Shown: piece by piece, positions 1-8,574 of the stretch | How the letters are laid out: each line of letters begins with the position of its first letter | Numbering within the stretch: position 1 is the stretch's first letter | Assembly: GCF_014652715.1 (NCBI RefSeq) | Contig: NZ_BMZI01000002.1 | Location: forward strand, 50,247 to 114,246 | DNA: 64,000 nt | DNA from: Salinicola rhizosphaerae | Lineage (GTDB): Bacteria > Pseudomonadota > Gammaproteobacteria > Pseudomonadales > Halomonadaceae | Direction of reading: 5' to 3' | Made by a program: the position numbers and the translations under genes | Notes under the pieces: generated by a model | Told to the model about the DNA's origin: nothing | Databases searched by the model: none | Seen by the model: the letters and a program-made list of their open reading frames with translations, nothing else

Positions 1-1448
1 CGCTCGGAGGCGACCTGTAGCGGCTGATGATCCCATGGGTAATAGGCACCGTTGCGCAGCGCTTCATAGACGATCAGCCGGCGTGCCTGGCTCTCGCGTA
101 CCTCGGCATCGAACCGCGTCATGTCCCAGCGCTCGCGACACTGGCGCTGAAAGTCCGCCAGCAGCTCGGCATGGTCAGGATCTTCGGCCAGATTGCGCTG
201 CTCCATCGGGTCCGTCTCGAGATCGAAGAGCTGGGGCGGATCGAGCTCGCAGTGATTGAACTTGTAACGTCCCTGGCGAATCGTCACCAGTGGCGCATAG
301 GTCCCCTCGGCAGCGTACTCCATGTAGACCGGCGTCTCACGCCGCTCGCCGCGCGTCAGCGGCAGCAGCGATTCGCCGTCGGTCCAGGGTTCGATGGCGG
401 TGAGATCGATACCGACCAGATCGGCCAGGGTCGCATTGACGTCGAGCGACGAGACCGGATCGTCGATGCGCCCCGGCGCGATGCCCGGCCCCGCCATCAT
501 CAGCGGCACGCGGGAGGAGCCCTCGAACGGGCTCATCTTGAACCACAGCCCGCGCTCGCCGAGCATGTCGCCATGATCGGAGACGAACAGGATAATCGTG
601 TTGTCGAGCATGCGGGTGCGCTCGAGCACATCGAGAATTCCACCGATCTTGTCGTCGACATAGGAGAGGTTGGCAAAATAGCCGCGGCGGGCGCGCTTCA
701 CGTTCTCGGGCTGGATATCGAACTGCGTGTAGTCATTGGCGACGTAGAGCCGCTGGGAGTGCGGGTCCTGCGCCGCGTAGGGGACCTCGGGCAGTGTCGG
801 CTCCAGGTGTTCGCAATCTTCATACCGGTCCCAGTACTGGCGCCGCGCCACGTAGGGATCATGCGGATGGGTGAAGCTGACGCACATCGCCCATGGGCGC
901 TCGTCCTGTCCCCGAGCCAGATCGTAGAGCTTCTGCTCGGCGAGAAAGGCGACCTCGTCGTCGTACTCCATCTGGTTGGAGATCTCGGCGACGCCCGCGC
1001 CGGTTACCGAACCCAGATTGTGATACCACCAGTCGATGCGTTCGCCCGGCTTGCGATAATCCGGCGTCCAGCCGAAATCGGCGGGATAGACGTCGGTGGT
1101 CAGACGGGACTCGAAGCCATGGAGCTGGTCCGGTCCGACGAAGTGCATCTTGCCGGAGAGGCAGGTCTCGTAGCCGGCACGACGCAGGTGGTGTGCCCAG
1201 GTCGGAATGCTGGAAGGAAATTCGGCGGCATTATCATAGACGCCGGTGCGCGACGGCAGCTGACCGGACATGAACGCAGCCCGGCCGGGTGCGCACAGAT
1301 AGCTCGGCGTGTAGGCGTTGGCGAAACGCGCCGAGCGCGCGGCCAGCGCCTTGAGATGCGGCGTCTGCAGGAAATCCGCCGGGCCGTCCTCGAACAGCGT
1401 GCCGTTCACCTGGTCGGCCATCAGCACCAGAATATTGGGTCGAGACAT
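1..1448 (-). CDS. betC: choline-sulfatase BetC (3' end cut by window edge)
   Basis: Cytoplasmic sulfatase that hydrolyses choline-O-sulfate to choline and sulfate, feeding glycine betaine synthesis. The protein begins MSRPNILVLMADQ, the metal-binding N-terminus of alkaline-phosphatase-fold sulfatases. It carries the formylglycine signature C-A-P-G-R at residues 52-56 and a later SDHGDMLGERGLW metal and sulfate site. About 482 residues are visible; the last in-window residues (YYPWDHQPL) match the end region of the family, so only some 20-30 residues are missing. The ATG at 1448 has a good ribosome site (AGGGAG). It lies about 100 bp downstream of eutC on the same strand and may be cotranscribed. 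Assignment to BetC rather than another sulfatase rests on overall resemblance and length. Confidence 0.88.
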   Translation of the reverse strand, partial: MSRPNILVLMADQVNGTLFEDGPADFLQTPHLKALAARSARFANAYTPSYLCAPGRAAFMSGQLPSRTGVYDNAAEFPSSIPTWAHHLRRAGYETCLSGKMHFVGPDQLHGFESRLTTDVYPADFGWTPDYRKPGERIDWWYHNLGSVTGAGVAEISNQMEYDDEVAFLAEQKLYDLARGQDERPWAMCVSFTHPHDPYVARRQYWDRYEDCEHLEPTLPEVPYAAQDPHSQRLYVANDYTQFDIQPENVKRARRGYFANLSYVDDKIGGILDVLERTRMLDNTIILFVSDHGDMLGERGLWFKMSPFEGSSRVPLMMAGPGIAPGRIDDPVSSLDVNATLADLVGIDLTAIEPWTDGESLLPLTRGERRETPVYMEYAAEGTYAPLVTIRQGRYKFNHCELDPPQLFDLETDPMEQRNLAEDPDHAELLADFQRQCRERWDMTRFDAEVRESQARRLIVYEALRNGAYYPWDHQPLQVASE

Positions 1449-1550
1449 GGTTCTCCCTGCGTCGTTGGCGATTGTCTTCCCAGCATGCGCGCCGGGTCTG
1501 ATCTGGCGCAAACGATCGATTCGGGGGCTGAGGCCCAGCCGAGCTGGGGG

Positions 1551-2363
1551 TCACGCCTGCGGCGGTAGCAGGAAGTTGCCCTGACGGCCGTCGCCCAGGC
1601 GAGAGTCGACCTCGCTATCATCCTTGAGCGCGACGCCTGACGCGCCGAGCACCTGCGCCTCGCGCATCAGGTAGGCGAGCAGCTTCGCGGCATTGCGATA
1701 GGAGAGCCCCCGCGGACGCACGTTGGAAATGCAGTTTCGCTCACTGTCACGACGCCCCGTTCTGGGCGCCCAGGTGAAGTAGAGCCCGAGGCTGTCGGGC
1801 GAGCTCAAGCCGGGGCGTTCGCCGATCATCACCACGCTCATGCGCGCACCGAGCGCCTCGCCGATCGGATCGCCGATGGCCACGCGCCCCTGCTCGACCA
1901 GCGCCACCGGGCCGAGCGTCAGTCCGAGCGATTCGATCTCCGGCGCTAAAGCCTCGAGAAACGGGATCGCCTGCTCGTGGATGGCCCGGGCCGAGAGCCC
2001 ATCGACGATGCAAATCGACACATCGCAGGCATCGGCGTTCAGCGCCCCGATCTCTGCGGCGGCCGTCTCTGAGAGCTGACGACCGAGGTCGGGACGGCGC
2101 AGATACTCGTCGCGATCCGCCGCCCGACTGTGAAGTCGTAGCGCCAGCGGAAACCGCTCGTCGAGCTCTGGCATCATGCGTTCGGTATCCAGCGCCATGT
2201 GAACGGCATCGCGGGCGCGGGCATGATCGAGCTGAAATGCGAGCTGCGCGCGGGTGGTCAGACTGCCACCCGAGCGCCCAAGCCCGATGCGGGCATCGGT
2301 CAGCTCACGCAGACGCTGCCAGGGATTGGCTACGACCACGGAATCGTCGTCTCGCTGCGTCAT
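1551..2363 (-). CDS. eutC: ethanolamine ammonia-lyase, small subunit EutC
   Basis: Small subunit of adenosylcobalamin-dependent ethanolamine ammonia-lyase, which splits ethanolamine into acetaldehyde and ammonia. The 270-residue protein starts MTQRDDDSVVVANPW and has the family hallmarks LTDARIGLGRSGGSL, DGLSARA and VVMIGERPGLSSPDSLG; E. coli EutC is 295 residues. Its ATG overlaps the eutB stop by 4 bases (ATGA) and is preceded by GGGGAG. No eutA reactivase, shell proteins or eutR are present in the window, so this is the stand-alone catabolic form rather than a microcompartment operon. A weak hairpin (1534-1548) lies just past the stop. Confidence 0.95.
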   Translation of the reverse strand: MTQRDDDSVVVANPWQRLRELTDARIGLGRSGGSLTTRAQLAFQLDHARARDAVHMALDTERMMPELDERFPLALRLHSRAADRDEYLRRPDLGRQLSETAAAEIGALNADACDVSICIVDGLSARAIHEQAIPFLEALAPEIESLGLTLGPVALVEQGRVAIGDPIGEALGARMSVVMIGERPGLSSPDSLGLYFTWAPRTGRRDSERNCISNVRPRGLSYRNAAKLLAYLMREAQVLGASGVALKDDSEVDSRLGDGRQGNFLLPPQA

Positions 2364-3760
2364 GTCTGCTCCCCGAGGTCGGCAAGCACATGCTGAAAGC
2401 GCGCCGGCAGTTCATTGGCGAAGGCGATCCCCTGGCCGTGGCGATAGATGCCGCTCGCATCCAGCCAGGCCTCGAACTCCGGCGCCGGGCGACGATCGAG
2501 CAGCTGACGCAGATAGAGCGCGTCGTGGAACGACGTGGTTTGATAGTTGAGCATAATGTCGTCGGCGCCCGGAATGCCCATGATGTAGTTGCAGCCCGCC
2601 GCGCCGAGCAGCGTCAGCAGCATATCCATGTCATCCTGGTCCGCCTCGGCGTGATTGGTGTAGCAGATGTCGCAGCCCATCGGGACGCCGAGCAGCTTGC
2701 CGCAGAAGTGATCCTCCAGACCGGCGCGGATGATCTGTTTGCCGTCGAACAGATACTCCGGTCCGATGAAACCGACCACCGTGTTGACCAGCAGCGGCTC
2801 GAATTCGCGCGCGACAGCGTAGGCTCGCGCCTCCAGCGTCTGCTGGTCGAGCCCGTGATGGGCGTCCGCCGACAGCGCACTGCCCTGCCCGGTCTCGAAA
2901 TACATGACGTTGTCGCCGACCGTGCCGCGACCCAGCGAAAGTGCTGCTTCACGCCCTTCGCGCAGCAGCGCGAGATCGATGCCGAAGCCACGGTTGGCCG
3001 CTTCGGTGCCGGCGATCGACTGAAACACCAGGTCGGTCGGCGCCCCGCGTTCGATCGCCTCGATCGCGGTGGTGACATGCGTCAGCACACAGCTCTGCGT
3101 CGGTATCTCGTAGCGCGCGATGATCTCGTCGAGCATTTTCAGAAGCGTTACCACCGTGCCGGTATTATCGGTGGCCGGGTTGATGCCGATCACCGCATCG
3201 CCGCTGGCATAGAGCAGCCCATCGAGAATGCTGGCGGCAATGCCGGCGGCGTCATCCGTGGGGTGATTGGGCTGCAGCCGCGTCGATAGTCGTCCCGGCA
3301 GCCCGAGGGTATTGCGAAAGCGCGTGACGACCTCGCACTTGCGCCCGACGAGCACCAGATCCTGTACGCGCATCAGCTTGGAGACCGCCGCGACCATCTC
3401 CGGCGTCAGCCCCGGTGCGAGCCGGGCCAGCGATGTCGCGTCGGCTCGCTCCGACAGGAGCCAGTTGCGGAACTCGCCGACGCTGAACCCCGCCACCGGC
3501 GCGAAGGCATCACGGTCATGTCGATCGAGGATCAGCCGCGTGACCTCGTCATCTTCGTAAGGAATCAGCGGCTCTTCGAGAAAAGTTGCCAGCGGCAGCT
3601 CTGCCAGCGCCATCTGCGCTATCGCACGCGCCTCGGCACTGGCCGCGGCGATGCCGGCGAGCTCGTCGCCGGAACGCCGCGGAGAAGCCGCGGCCATCAG
3701 CGCGCCGAGATCGTCGAATCGGTAGCGCCGGCCACCGAGGTCGATAAAGTGCTCGCTCAT
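2360..3760 (-). CDS. eutB: ethanolamine ammonia-lyase, large subunit EutB
   Basis: Catalytic TIM-barrel subunit of adenosylcobalamin-dependent ethanolamine ammonia-lyase. The 466 residues contain NPATDN, TQSCVLTHVTT, FQSIAGTE and FETGQGS, as in the EutB family (E. coli 453 residues). A Cys pair in GCDICYTNHAEADQDDMD is also typical. It is the first gene of a eutB-eutC(-betC) minus-strand run, and eutC starts inside its stop codon, implying coupled translation of the two subunits. The ATG at 3760 has AGGT upstream. It faces ghrB across 246 bp holding a palindrome (3867-3880). Confidence 0.95.
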   Translation of the reverse strand: MSEHFIDLGGRRYRFDDLGALMAAASPRRSGDELAGIAAASAEARAIAQMALAELPLATFLEEPLIPYEDDEVTRLILDRHDRDAFAPVAGFSVGEFRNWLLSERADATSLARLAPGLTPEMVAAVSKLMRVQDLVLVGRKCEVVTRFRNTLGLPGRLSTRLQPNHPTDDAAGIAASILDGLLYASGDAVIGINPATDNTGTVVTLLKMLDEIIARYEIPTQSCVLTHVTTAIEAIERGAPTDLVFQSIAGTEAANRGFGIDLALLREGREAALSLGRGTVGDNVMYFETGQGSALSADAHHGLDQQTLEARAYAVAREFEPLLVNTVVGFIGPEYLFDGKQIIRAGLEDHFCGKLLGVPMGCDICYTNHAEADQDDMDMLLTLLGAAGCNYIMGIPGADDIMLNYQTTSFHDALYLRQLLDRRPAPEFEAWLDASGIYRHGQGIAFANELPARFQHVLADLGEQT

Positions 3761-3866
3761 GATCGATTACCTGACTTTAGAACGTTGTCGTTGTCAGCGG
3801 GAAAACCCGGTGAGGGTAGAAACAGTGTATGCCATCGCCCGCCGCTCGCGTGCGACTAAGGCATAA

Positions 3867-3905
3867 CGTCATCGATGACGCCCACACTTCTTGTACGATG
3901 TATGA
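3867..3905. promoter_or_regulatory. divergent eutB/ghrB control region with palindrome and shared motif
   Basis: The 246-bp gap between the divergent eutB and ghrB genes contains a perfect 14-bp palindrome CGTCATCGATGACG (3867-3880). Just downstream is GTACGATGTATGA (3893-3905), AT-rich and ending in a TATGAT that could serve as a -10 toward ghrB. The same 13-mer with one change (GTATGATGTATGA) occurs in the same orientation upstream of the MFS gene starting at 7815. No clear -35 box is seen. The palindrome looks like a dimeric regulator site, but the regulator is not in the window. Confidence 0.4.
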
Positions 3906-4006
3906 TTAAAAACATGCCGCAGACGGCCGCGATCCTTTCCTACGCTGAATACCGATGACCGTCGGCTTTAGCGCCGCCAAGCCAACTCACCGCAAGGAGT
4001 CGCCGC

Positions 4007-4966
4007 ATGAAAGACACCCTCGTGATCGTGCATGAGCTGTATCCGGAGCTGCTCGACAAACTCAAGCAGACCTTCGACGTCGTCCATTTCGTACGCCTCG
4101 GCAGCGACGAGGATCGCGCCGCTTTCAAGGAGGCCATGACCCGCGCCGTCGCCTTCATCGGCTCCAACGTGGCGTTCGACAAGGCGCTGCTGGAGCAGTC
4201 TCCTAATCTCAAGGTGATCGCCAGCGTATCGGTTGGCGTCGACAACTATGACGTCGCCGCCATCCACGACCGCGGCATCGTGCTGACCAACACGCCGGAT
4301 GTGCTCACCGAAGCCACGGCCGACACCGGGTTCCTGCTGCTGATGATGACCGCGCGGCGCGCCTCGGAAATGAACCGCATGGTGCTCGACGGCCGCTGGA
4401 ACGTTTCGCCGGGTCGCGATCAGTTCGGGGTCGATCTCAAGGGCAAGACGCTCGGCATCGTCGGCATGGGTCGCATCGGCCAGGCCGTCGCAAGCCGCGG
4501 CCATTTCGGCTTCGGCATGAAGGTGATCTATCAGAACCGCTCCGCCAAGCCGGAAGCGGACAAGACGCTCGGCGCCCGCCAGGTCGATCTCGAGACGCTG
4601 TTCACGGAGGCGGATTTCATCTGCGTCACCGTGCCCTTGTCGCCGGAGACAGAGGGCCTGATCGGTCGCGACCTGCTCTCGTTGACCAAGCCCAAGGCGA
4701 TCTTCGTCAATATCGCCCGCGGCAAGGTCGTGCGCGAGCAGGAACTGATCGAGTGCCTGCGGGACGGCACGCTCTACTACGCTGGCCTGGATGTCTTCGA
4801 GAAGGAGCCGCTGCCGAAGGATTCACCGTTGATGACGATGGATAACGTCGTCTGCCTGCCGCACATCGGCTCCGCCACACACGAGACGCGCGGCGCGATG
4901 TGCGATCTCGCCGCCGAAAATACACTCAACGTGCTCGACGGCAAGGCGCCCGTGACGCCAGTCTGA
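4007..4966 (+). CDS. ghrB: 2-hydroxyacid dehydrogenase, GhrB-like (glyoxylate/2-ketogluconate reductase)
   Basis: NAD(P)H-dependent D-2-hydroxyacid dehydrogenase that reduces 2-keto acids such as glyoxylate, hydroxypyruvate or 2-ketogluconate. The 319-residue protein has the Rossmann motif GMGRIG (153-158) and the catalytic triad Arg238 (NIARG), Glu267 (FEKEP) and His286 (LPHIGSATHETR). E. coli GhrB is 324 residues and has the same VSVGVDNYDV and GLDVFEKEP segments. AAGGAG lies 7 bases before the ATG. The exact substrate cannot be read from sequence. A GC hairpin between it and the convergent MFS gene ends both transcripts. Confidence 0.88.
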   Translation: MKDTLVIVHELYPELLDKLKQTFDVVHFVRLGSDEDRAAFKEAMTRAVAFIGSNVAFDKALLEQSPNLKVIASVSVGVDNYDVAAIHDRGIVLTNTPDVLTEATADTGFLLLMMTARRASEMNRMVLDGRWNVSPGRDQFGVDLKGKTLGIVGMGRIGQAVASRGHFGFGMKVIYQNRSAKPEADKTLGARQVDLETLFTEADFICVTVPLSPETEGLIGRDLLSLTKPKAIFVNIARGKVVREQELIECLRDGTLYYAGLDVFEKEPLPKDSPLMTMDNVVCLPHIGSATHETRGAMCDLAAENTLNVLDGKAPVTPV

Positions 4967-4995
4967 TGGTGCTGGCGTCATCGGGATGACCCAAG

Positions 4996-5017
4996 CCGCC
5001 GCCCGATGGGGCGGCGG
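4996..5017. terminator. hairpin between convergent ghrB and MFS genes
   Basis: A 9-bp perfect GC stem (CCGCCGCCC / GGGCGGCGG) with a GATG loop lies between the ghrB stop (4966) and the convergent MFS stop (5037). On the plus strand it is followed by a weak T-rich stretch (TATCCTTTCC). It likely serves both transcripts. Confidence 0.6.
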
Positions 5018-5036
5018 TATCCTTTCCGAATCACCC

Positions 5037-6233
5037 TCAGGTCGCGAGCTCGGGCTCTCGGTGCGCAAGCCAGGCCATCACCAGGCCGAGCAGCGCGGCC
5101 AACAGACCGAGCAGGAAGATATTGGCGTAGCCGAAAGCGCCCGCGAATAGGCCGGCAATCGGCCCGGTGGCACCATAAGCGACATCCTGAAAAGCCGCGA
5201 AGCCGCCCATCGCCGTGCCCCGCTCGGAGGCGGGTACGCGACGCACGACCTCGACGCCCATGGCCGGAAACACCATGGAGCAGCCGACACCGGTCAGAAA
5301 GGCGCCCACCAGCGCCATCCATGGACCGACGGCCAGCCACAGCAGCGCCTGACCACAGGCCTCCACTGCCAGTGACGCCATCGCGACCCGCGTGCCGCCG
5401 ATCCGATCGGGCAGATGACCACACAGCAGACGCATCAACACGAAGCCGATGCCGAAGCCGGTCAGTCCCCACCCGGCGTGCGGCCAACCCTCGGCATGGA
5501 AATAGAGAGAGACGAAAGCGCCCAGTGCGGCAAAACCCACCCCCTGCAGACAGACTGCCAGCCCCGGGCGCCAGATACGGCCGATGATGTGCCAGAACGG
5601 CTGGCGTTCACCGGGCTGCGGCTGGTCAGCCGGCACCGGACGCACGAGCAGCATGCCGGCGAGCGGCAGCACGCAGGCGATCGCCATGAGCCCGGAAAAC
5701 CCCAGCTGCTCAAACAGCGCCAAACCAAGCGGGCCACCGACGGCGAAGGCGCCGTACATCCCCATGCCCATCAGCGACAGCACGCGTCCAGAGCGCGCAT
5801 GTCCCGTCAGGCCGATGCCCCAGCTCACCATGCCGATCACGGTCAGACTCTCGCCGAGACCGAGAATCAGCCTGCCGACGATCAGTACCGCGTAGGCGAG
5901 ACCTGGCGACAGCGAAGACCAGGTCGAGCCCAGGCATACCAGGCTCGCCAGCACATAGAGCGCCAATCCGTAGAACATGCTGACCCGGCCACCGCGCCGA
6001 TCACTGGTCCGCCCGGCGAGATTGCGGGTCAGAATGGTCGAGAGAAAGGCGATGCCGACCGCCAGCCCGCCCAGCGTATCGCTCATGCCAAGCTCGTGGT
6101 TGACGTAAACCGATACCACCGGCAGCGCCATGGCCACGCAGAGATAGGAGAGAAACAGGGATATCGTCAGAAGCACCAGCCGGCGCAAGGTGCCGGTATC
6201 CAGCGGGGTATCTGCACTGACAGCTTCGGCCAT
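5037..6233 (-). CDS. MFS transporter, YhhS-like
   Basis: Inner-membrane secondary transporter of about 398 residues with 12 predicted transmembrane helices. The loop motif between helices 2 and 3 reads RNLAGRTSDRRGGR, the MFS signature. It resembles the YhhS/arabinose-efflux-permease-like group, whose substrates are poorly defined. I start it at the ATG at 6233 (MAEAVSADTP) because AAGGAG lies 8 bases upstream; an upstream in-frame extension to 6521 overlaps the neighbour's terminator and has no hydrophobic or conserved content. It converges with ghrB. Substrate unknown. Confidence 0.8.
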   Translation of the reverse strand: MAEAVSADTPLDTGTLRRLVLLTISLFLSYLCVAMALPVVSVYVNHELGMSDTLGGLAVGIAFLSTILTRNLAGRTSDRRGGRVSMFYGLALYVLASLVCLGSTWSSLSPGLAYAVLIVGRLILGLGESLTVIGMVSWGIGLTGHARSGRVLSLMGMGMYGAFAVGGPLGLALFEQLGFSGLMAIACVLPLAGMLLVRPVPADQPQPGERQPFWHIIGRIWRPGLAVCLQGVGFAALGAFVSLYFHAEGWPHAGWGLTGFGIGFVLMRLLCGHLPDRIGGTRVAMASLAVEACGQALLWLAVGPWMALVGAFLTGVGCSMVFPAMGVEVVRRVPASERGTAMGGFAAFQDVAYGATGPIAGLFAGAFGYANIFLLGLLAALLGLVMAWLAHREPELAT

Positions 6234-6417
6234 CGAGAGGACTCCTTTGCAGAGCCGATAGCCGATGGGAGAAAGCACGCAACGCACTCCCCACCGGATA
6301 CCGGCAGGTGAATGCGTTGGTTGACGTTGAACGCTTACGTCGGCGCCATGAAGGCGCCGAGAGATTGTGACCGAGGAGCTTAGGTAATCCGCCGCCGACT
6401 CGCAAGCCGACAACGGA

Positions 6418-6440
6418 GAACCCCGCTGAAAGCGGGGTTC
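6418..6440 (-). terminator. hairpin downstream of MFS gene at 6451-7815
   Basis: A perfect stem GAACCCCGCT / AGCGGGGTTC with a 3-base loop lies 10 bases after the stop of the minus-strand MFS gene. The following T-run is short, so termination may be partial. Confidence 0.6.
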
Positions 6441-6450
6441 GACAGGATCG

Positions 6451-7815
6451 TCAGCCGGCGAATTTCTCGGCCGGACGCCTCGGCGCTTCGACCCGTCGAG
6501 GCTCGCCTCGCCCGCCGCCACGCTTTTTCGCCGTCAGCAGCACCAGAACGGCGGCGACAAGCGTGACCGTACCGAGCATGTAAAGGCCGTTTTCGTAGGA
6601 CCCGGTTCTCGCCTCCAGGAAACCGAAGGTCGTCGGCGCCACGAAGCCCCCGAGGTTGCCAAGCGAATTGATCAGCGCGATGACCGGCGCCGCAATGCGG
6701 GCATCCAGATAGTTCTGCGGTACCGGCCAGAACAGCGAGGCTGATGCCTTGAATCCGAGCGCGGCGAAGCAGATCGCGACGAACGCGAACACCGGGTTGG
6801 CAGTCGTCGACAGGAACATGCCAAGCGAGGCGATTACTAGAGACGCGGCCACCCAGCCCTGCTGAAAGCGGAAGCGCTGTGCCAGCGCAGCAAACGCATA
6901 CATGGCCGCAATCGAGATGATCCAGGGGATCGAGTTGTACAGCCCCGTGTCGAAATCGCTGATATTGCCCATCCGGTGAATGATGGTCGGCAGCCAGAAG
7001 GTCATGCCGTAGATCGTCAGCGAGATGGAGAAGAAGATCAGGCAGAACAGCACGATCTTCGGGTCCATCAACAGACGCCAGGTCGGTATCTTCTCGCCCT
7101 GTTGCGCTTCGCGCTCCGCCTGCTCGTGCTCGATGGTCGCCTTGAGGACATCCTGCTCCTCGCGGCTAAGCCATTCTGCATCGTGGACGTTCGAGCGCAG
7201 GTAGAACCAGAACAGCGGCGTCAGCGCCAGTGCGGCAATGCCCTCGAGGAAGAACATCCACTGCCAGCCATGCCATCCGAAAGCATCGATCGACAGCAGC
7301 GCACCACAGATCGGGCCCGAGAGAATCGACGCTATGGCCGAGCCACTGAGAAAGATCGCCATCGCCTTGCCACGCTCGCCGGCCGGTAGCCAGCGAGTGA
7401 AGTAATAGATGATGCCAGGAAAGAAGCCGGCCTCGGCCACACCCAGCAGGAAGCGCAGAATATAGAAATGGGTCTCGCTCTGGATAAACGTCATCAACGT
7501 CGCGACGATGCCCCAGCTGAACATGATACGGGTCAGCCAGGCGCGCGCGCCGAAGCGCTCGAGCAACATGTTCGAGGGCACTTCGAAGATGGCATAGCCC
7601 ACGAAGAAGAGGCCGGCGCCGAGGCCGAAAGCCGCCACACCGATACCGAGATCGGCATTCAGGTGTTCACGCACGAAACCGATATTGACCCGGTCGATGT
7701 AATTGACGATGAAAGCGGCGACGAACAGCGGAAGAATGTGCCACTTCACTTTCTTGACGGCGCTGGCGAGTATCGGGTCGTCGACCGGTTGAGAGGCAGA
7801 ACCGGAGGTGCTCAT
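6451..7815 (-). CDS. MFS transporter, anion:cation symporter (ACS) type
   Basis: Inner-membrane carrier of 454 residues and 12 helices. The first helix, FVAAFIVNYIDRVNIGFV, and the following EVPSNMLLERFGARAWLTRIM are characteristic of the anion:cation symporter group, which takes up tartrate, 4-hydroxyphenylacetate, phthalate and sugar acids. I use the ATG at 7815 (MSTSGSASQP) because AGGAG lies 7 bases upstream. Its promoter region shares a 13-bp motif with that of ghrB, hinting that the carrier and the hydroxyacid reductase may serve one pathway. The C-terminus is basic (KKRGGGRGEPRRVEAPRR), which is unusual. Substrate not determinable. Confidence 0.85.
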   Translation of the reverse strand: MSTSGSASQPVDDPILASAVKKVKWHILPLFVAAFIVNYIDRVNIGFVREHLNADLGIGVAAFGLGAGLFFVGYAIFEVPSNMLLERFGARAWLTRIMFSWGIVATLMTFIQSETHFYILRFLLGVAEAGFFPGIIYYFTRWLPAGERGKAMAIFLSGSAIASILSGPICGALLSIDAFGWHGWQWMFFLEGIAALALTPLFWFYLRSNVHDAEWLSREEQDVLKATIEHEQAEREAQQGEKIPTWRLLMDPKIVLFCLIFFSISLTIYGMTFWLPTIIHRMGNISDFDTGLYNSIPWIISIAAMYAFAALAQRFRFQQGWVAASLVIASLGMFLSTTANPVFAFVAICFAALGFKASASLFWPVPQNYLDARIAAPVIALINSLGNLGGFVAPTTFGFLEARTGSYENGLYMLGTVTLVAAVLVLLTAKKRGGGRGEPRRVEAPRRPAEKFAG

Positions 7816-7942
7816 GTCAAAACTCCTGATCGGCAGATGACGCGGGAGGACGAACGGGAAAACGCGGTCCTCTCGGGGTGAAGAGGTCGATGCGACGGAG
7901 CAGGTAGGAAATGCGTAACGAGCAAGAAGTACGCAGCCATAT

Positions 7943-7981
7943 CCTATCGTCATACATCATACTTATGTGGCTAACGATAGG
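7943..7981. promoter_or_regulatory. inverted repeat and shared motif upstream of ACS-type MFS gene
   Basis: The 390-bp gap between the MFS start (7815) and the rpsO stop (8206) holds no gene. It contains an 8-bp inverted repeat CCTATCGT (7943-7950) / ACGATAGG (7974-7981). Between the arms lies TCATACATCATAC (7950-7962), the complement of the motif before ghrB with one mismatch. The arrangement suggests an operator about 130 bp before the MFS start. The rest of the gap holds the rpsO terminator and otherwise nothing I can recognise. Confidence 0.4.
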
Positions 7982-8104
7982 CGCTTTAATGATTCGTGCG
8001 TATTCGCCTTTGGTAGAAGACGTGTTCGCTCAAGGCAGGGGATGAGTCAAAGAGGGCAGGCGCGAAGAGAAGGCGATCACAGCTGCGTTGACACCGCGCA
8101 AAGA

Positions 8105-8137
8105 AAAAGCGCCCTCCGTTGCCGGAGAGGCGCTTTT
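8105..8137 (-). terminator. rho-independent terminator after rpsO
   Basis: On the minus strand AAAAGCGCCTCTCCG pairs with CGGAGGGCGCTTTTT and runs into a T-rich tail. It closes the rimP-nusA-infB-rbfA-truB-rpsO transcript. Confidence 0.85.
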
Positions 8138-8177
8138 CGATCTGCGGTTGGAGACCGCGGATCCTTCTGGCAACAGG

Positions 8178-8199
8178 CCGCCGACAAGAGTGTCGGCGG
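8178..8199 (-). other. GC hairpin directly after rpsO stop
   Basis: A perfect 9-bp stem CCGCCGACA / TGTCGGCGG with loop AGAG lies seven bases past the rpsO stop. It lacks a T-run. It is likely an mRNA 3'-end or processing structure, upstream of the real terminator at 8105-8137. Confidence 0.55.
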
Positions 8200-8205
8200 T
8201 GTCGA

Positions 8206-8475
8206 TCAGCGACGCAGGCCGAGCTTCTTGATCAGCGCCTGGTAACGATCGAAGTCCTTGCCCTTGAGGTAATCCAGCAGCTTGCGGCGCTGGTTGACCA
8301 TGCGGATCAGGCCACGACGAGAGTGGTGATCCTGCTTGTGATCCTTGAAGTGACCCTGCAGGCCATCGATGTTGGCGCTCAGCAGTGCGACCTGGACTTC
8401 CGGGGAACCGGTGTCGTTCTCGCCCTGACCGAACTCCTTGACGATTTCGGCCTTCTTTTCAGCAGTCAGTGCCAT
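8206..8475 (-). CDS. rpsO: 30S ribosomal protein S15
   Basis: Small-subunit protein S15, 89 residues as in E. coli. It binds 16S rRNA helices early in assembly. The sequence [12 protein letters not shown]...[11 protein letters not shown]...[20 protein letters not shown] is diagnostic. The ATG at 8475 is preceded by GGAGAGTTGC. It is the last gene of the rimP-rpsO block. In E. coli and many relatives pnp (polynucleotide phosphorylase) follows; here the transcript ends and unrelated MFS genes follow. Confidence 0.98.
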   Translation of the reverse strand: MALTAEKKAEIVKEFGQGENDTGSPEVQVALLSANIDGLQGHFKDHKQDHHSRRGLIRMVNQRRKLLDYLKGKDFDRYQALIKKLGLRR

Positions 8476-8574
8476 GCAACTCTCCAGTAAGCAATATGCT
8501 TGGATGATGAATGTCGGAGACCACGCATATTTGCAGTCTCCCGGTCGATGCCGGCACTGGGCCGGCAATTGGCA

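Noticed and set aside
27-1568. 513-codon plus-strand frame over betC
   Set aside because: The minus strand encodes a clear choline-sulfatase with CxPxR; the plus frame has no domain.
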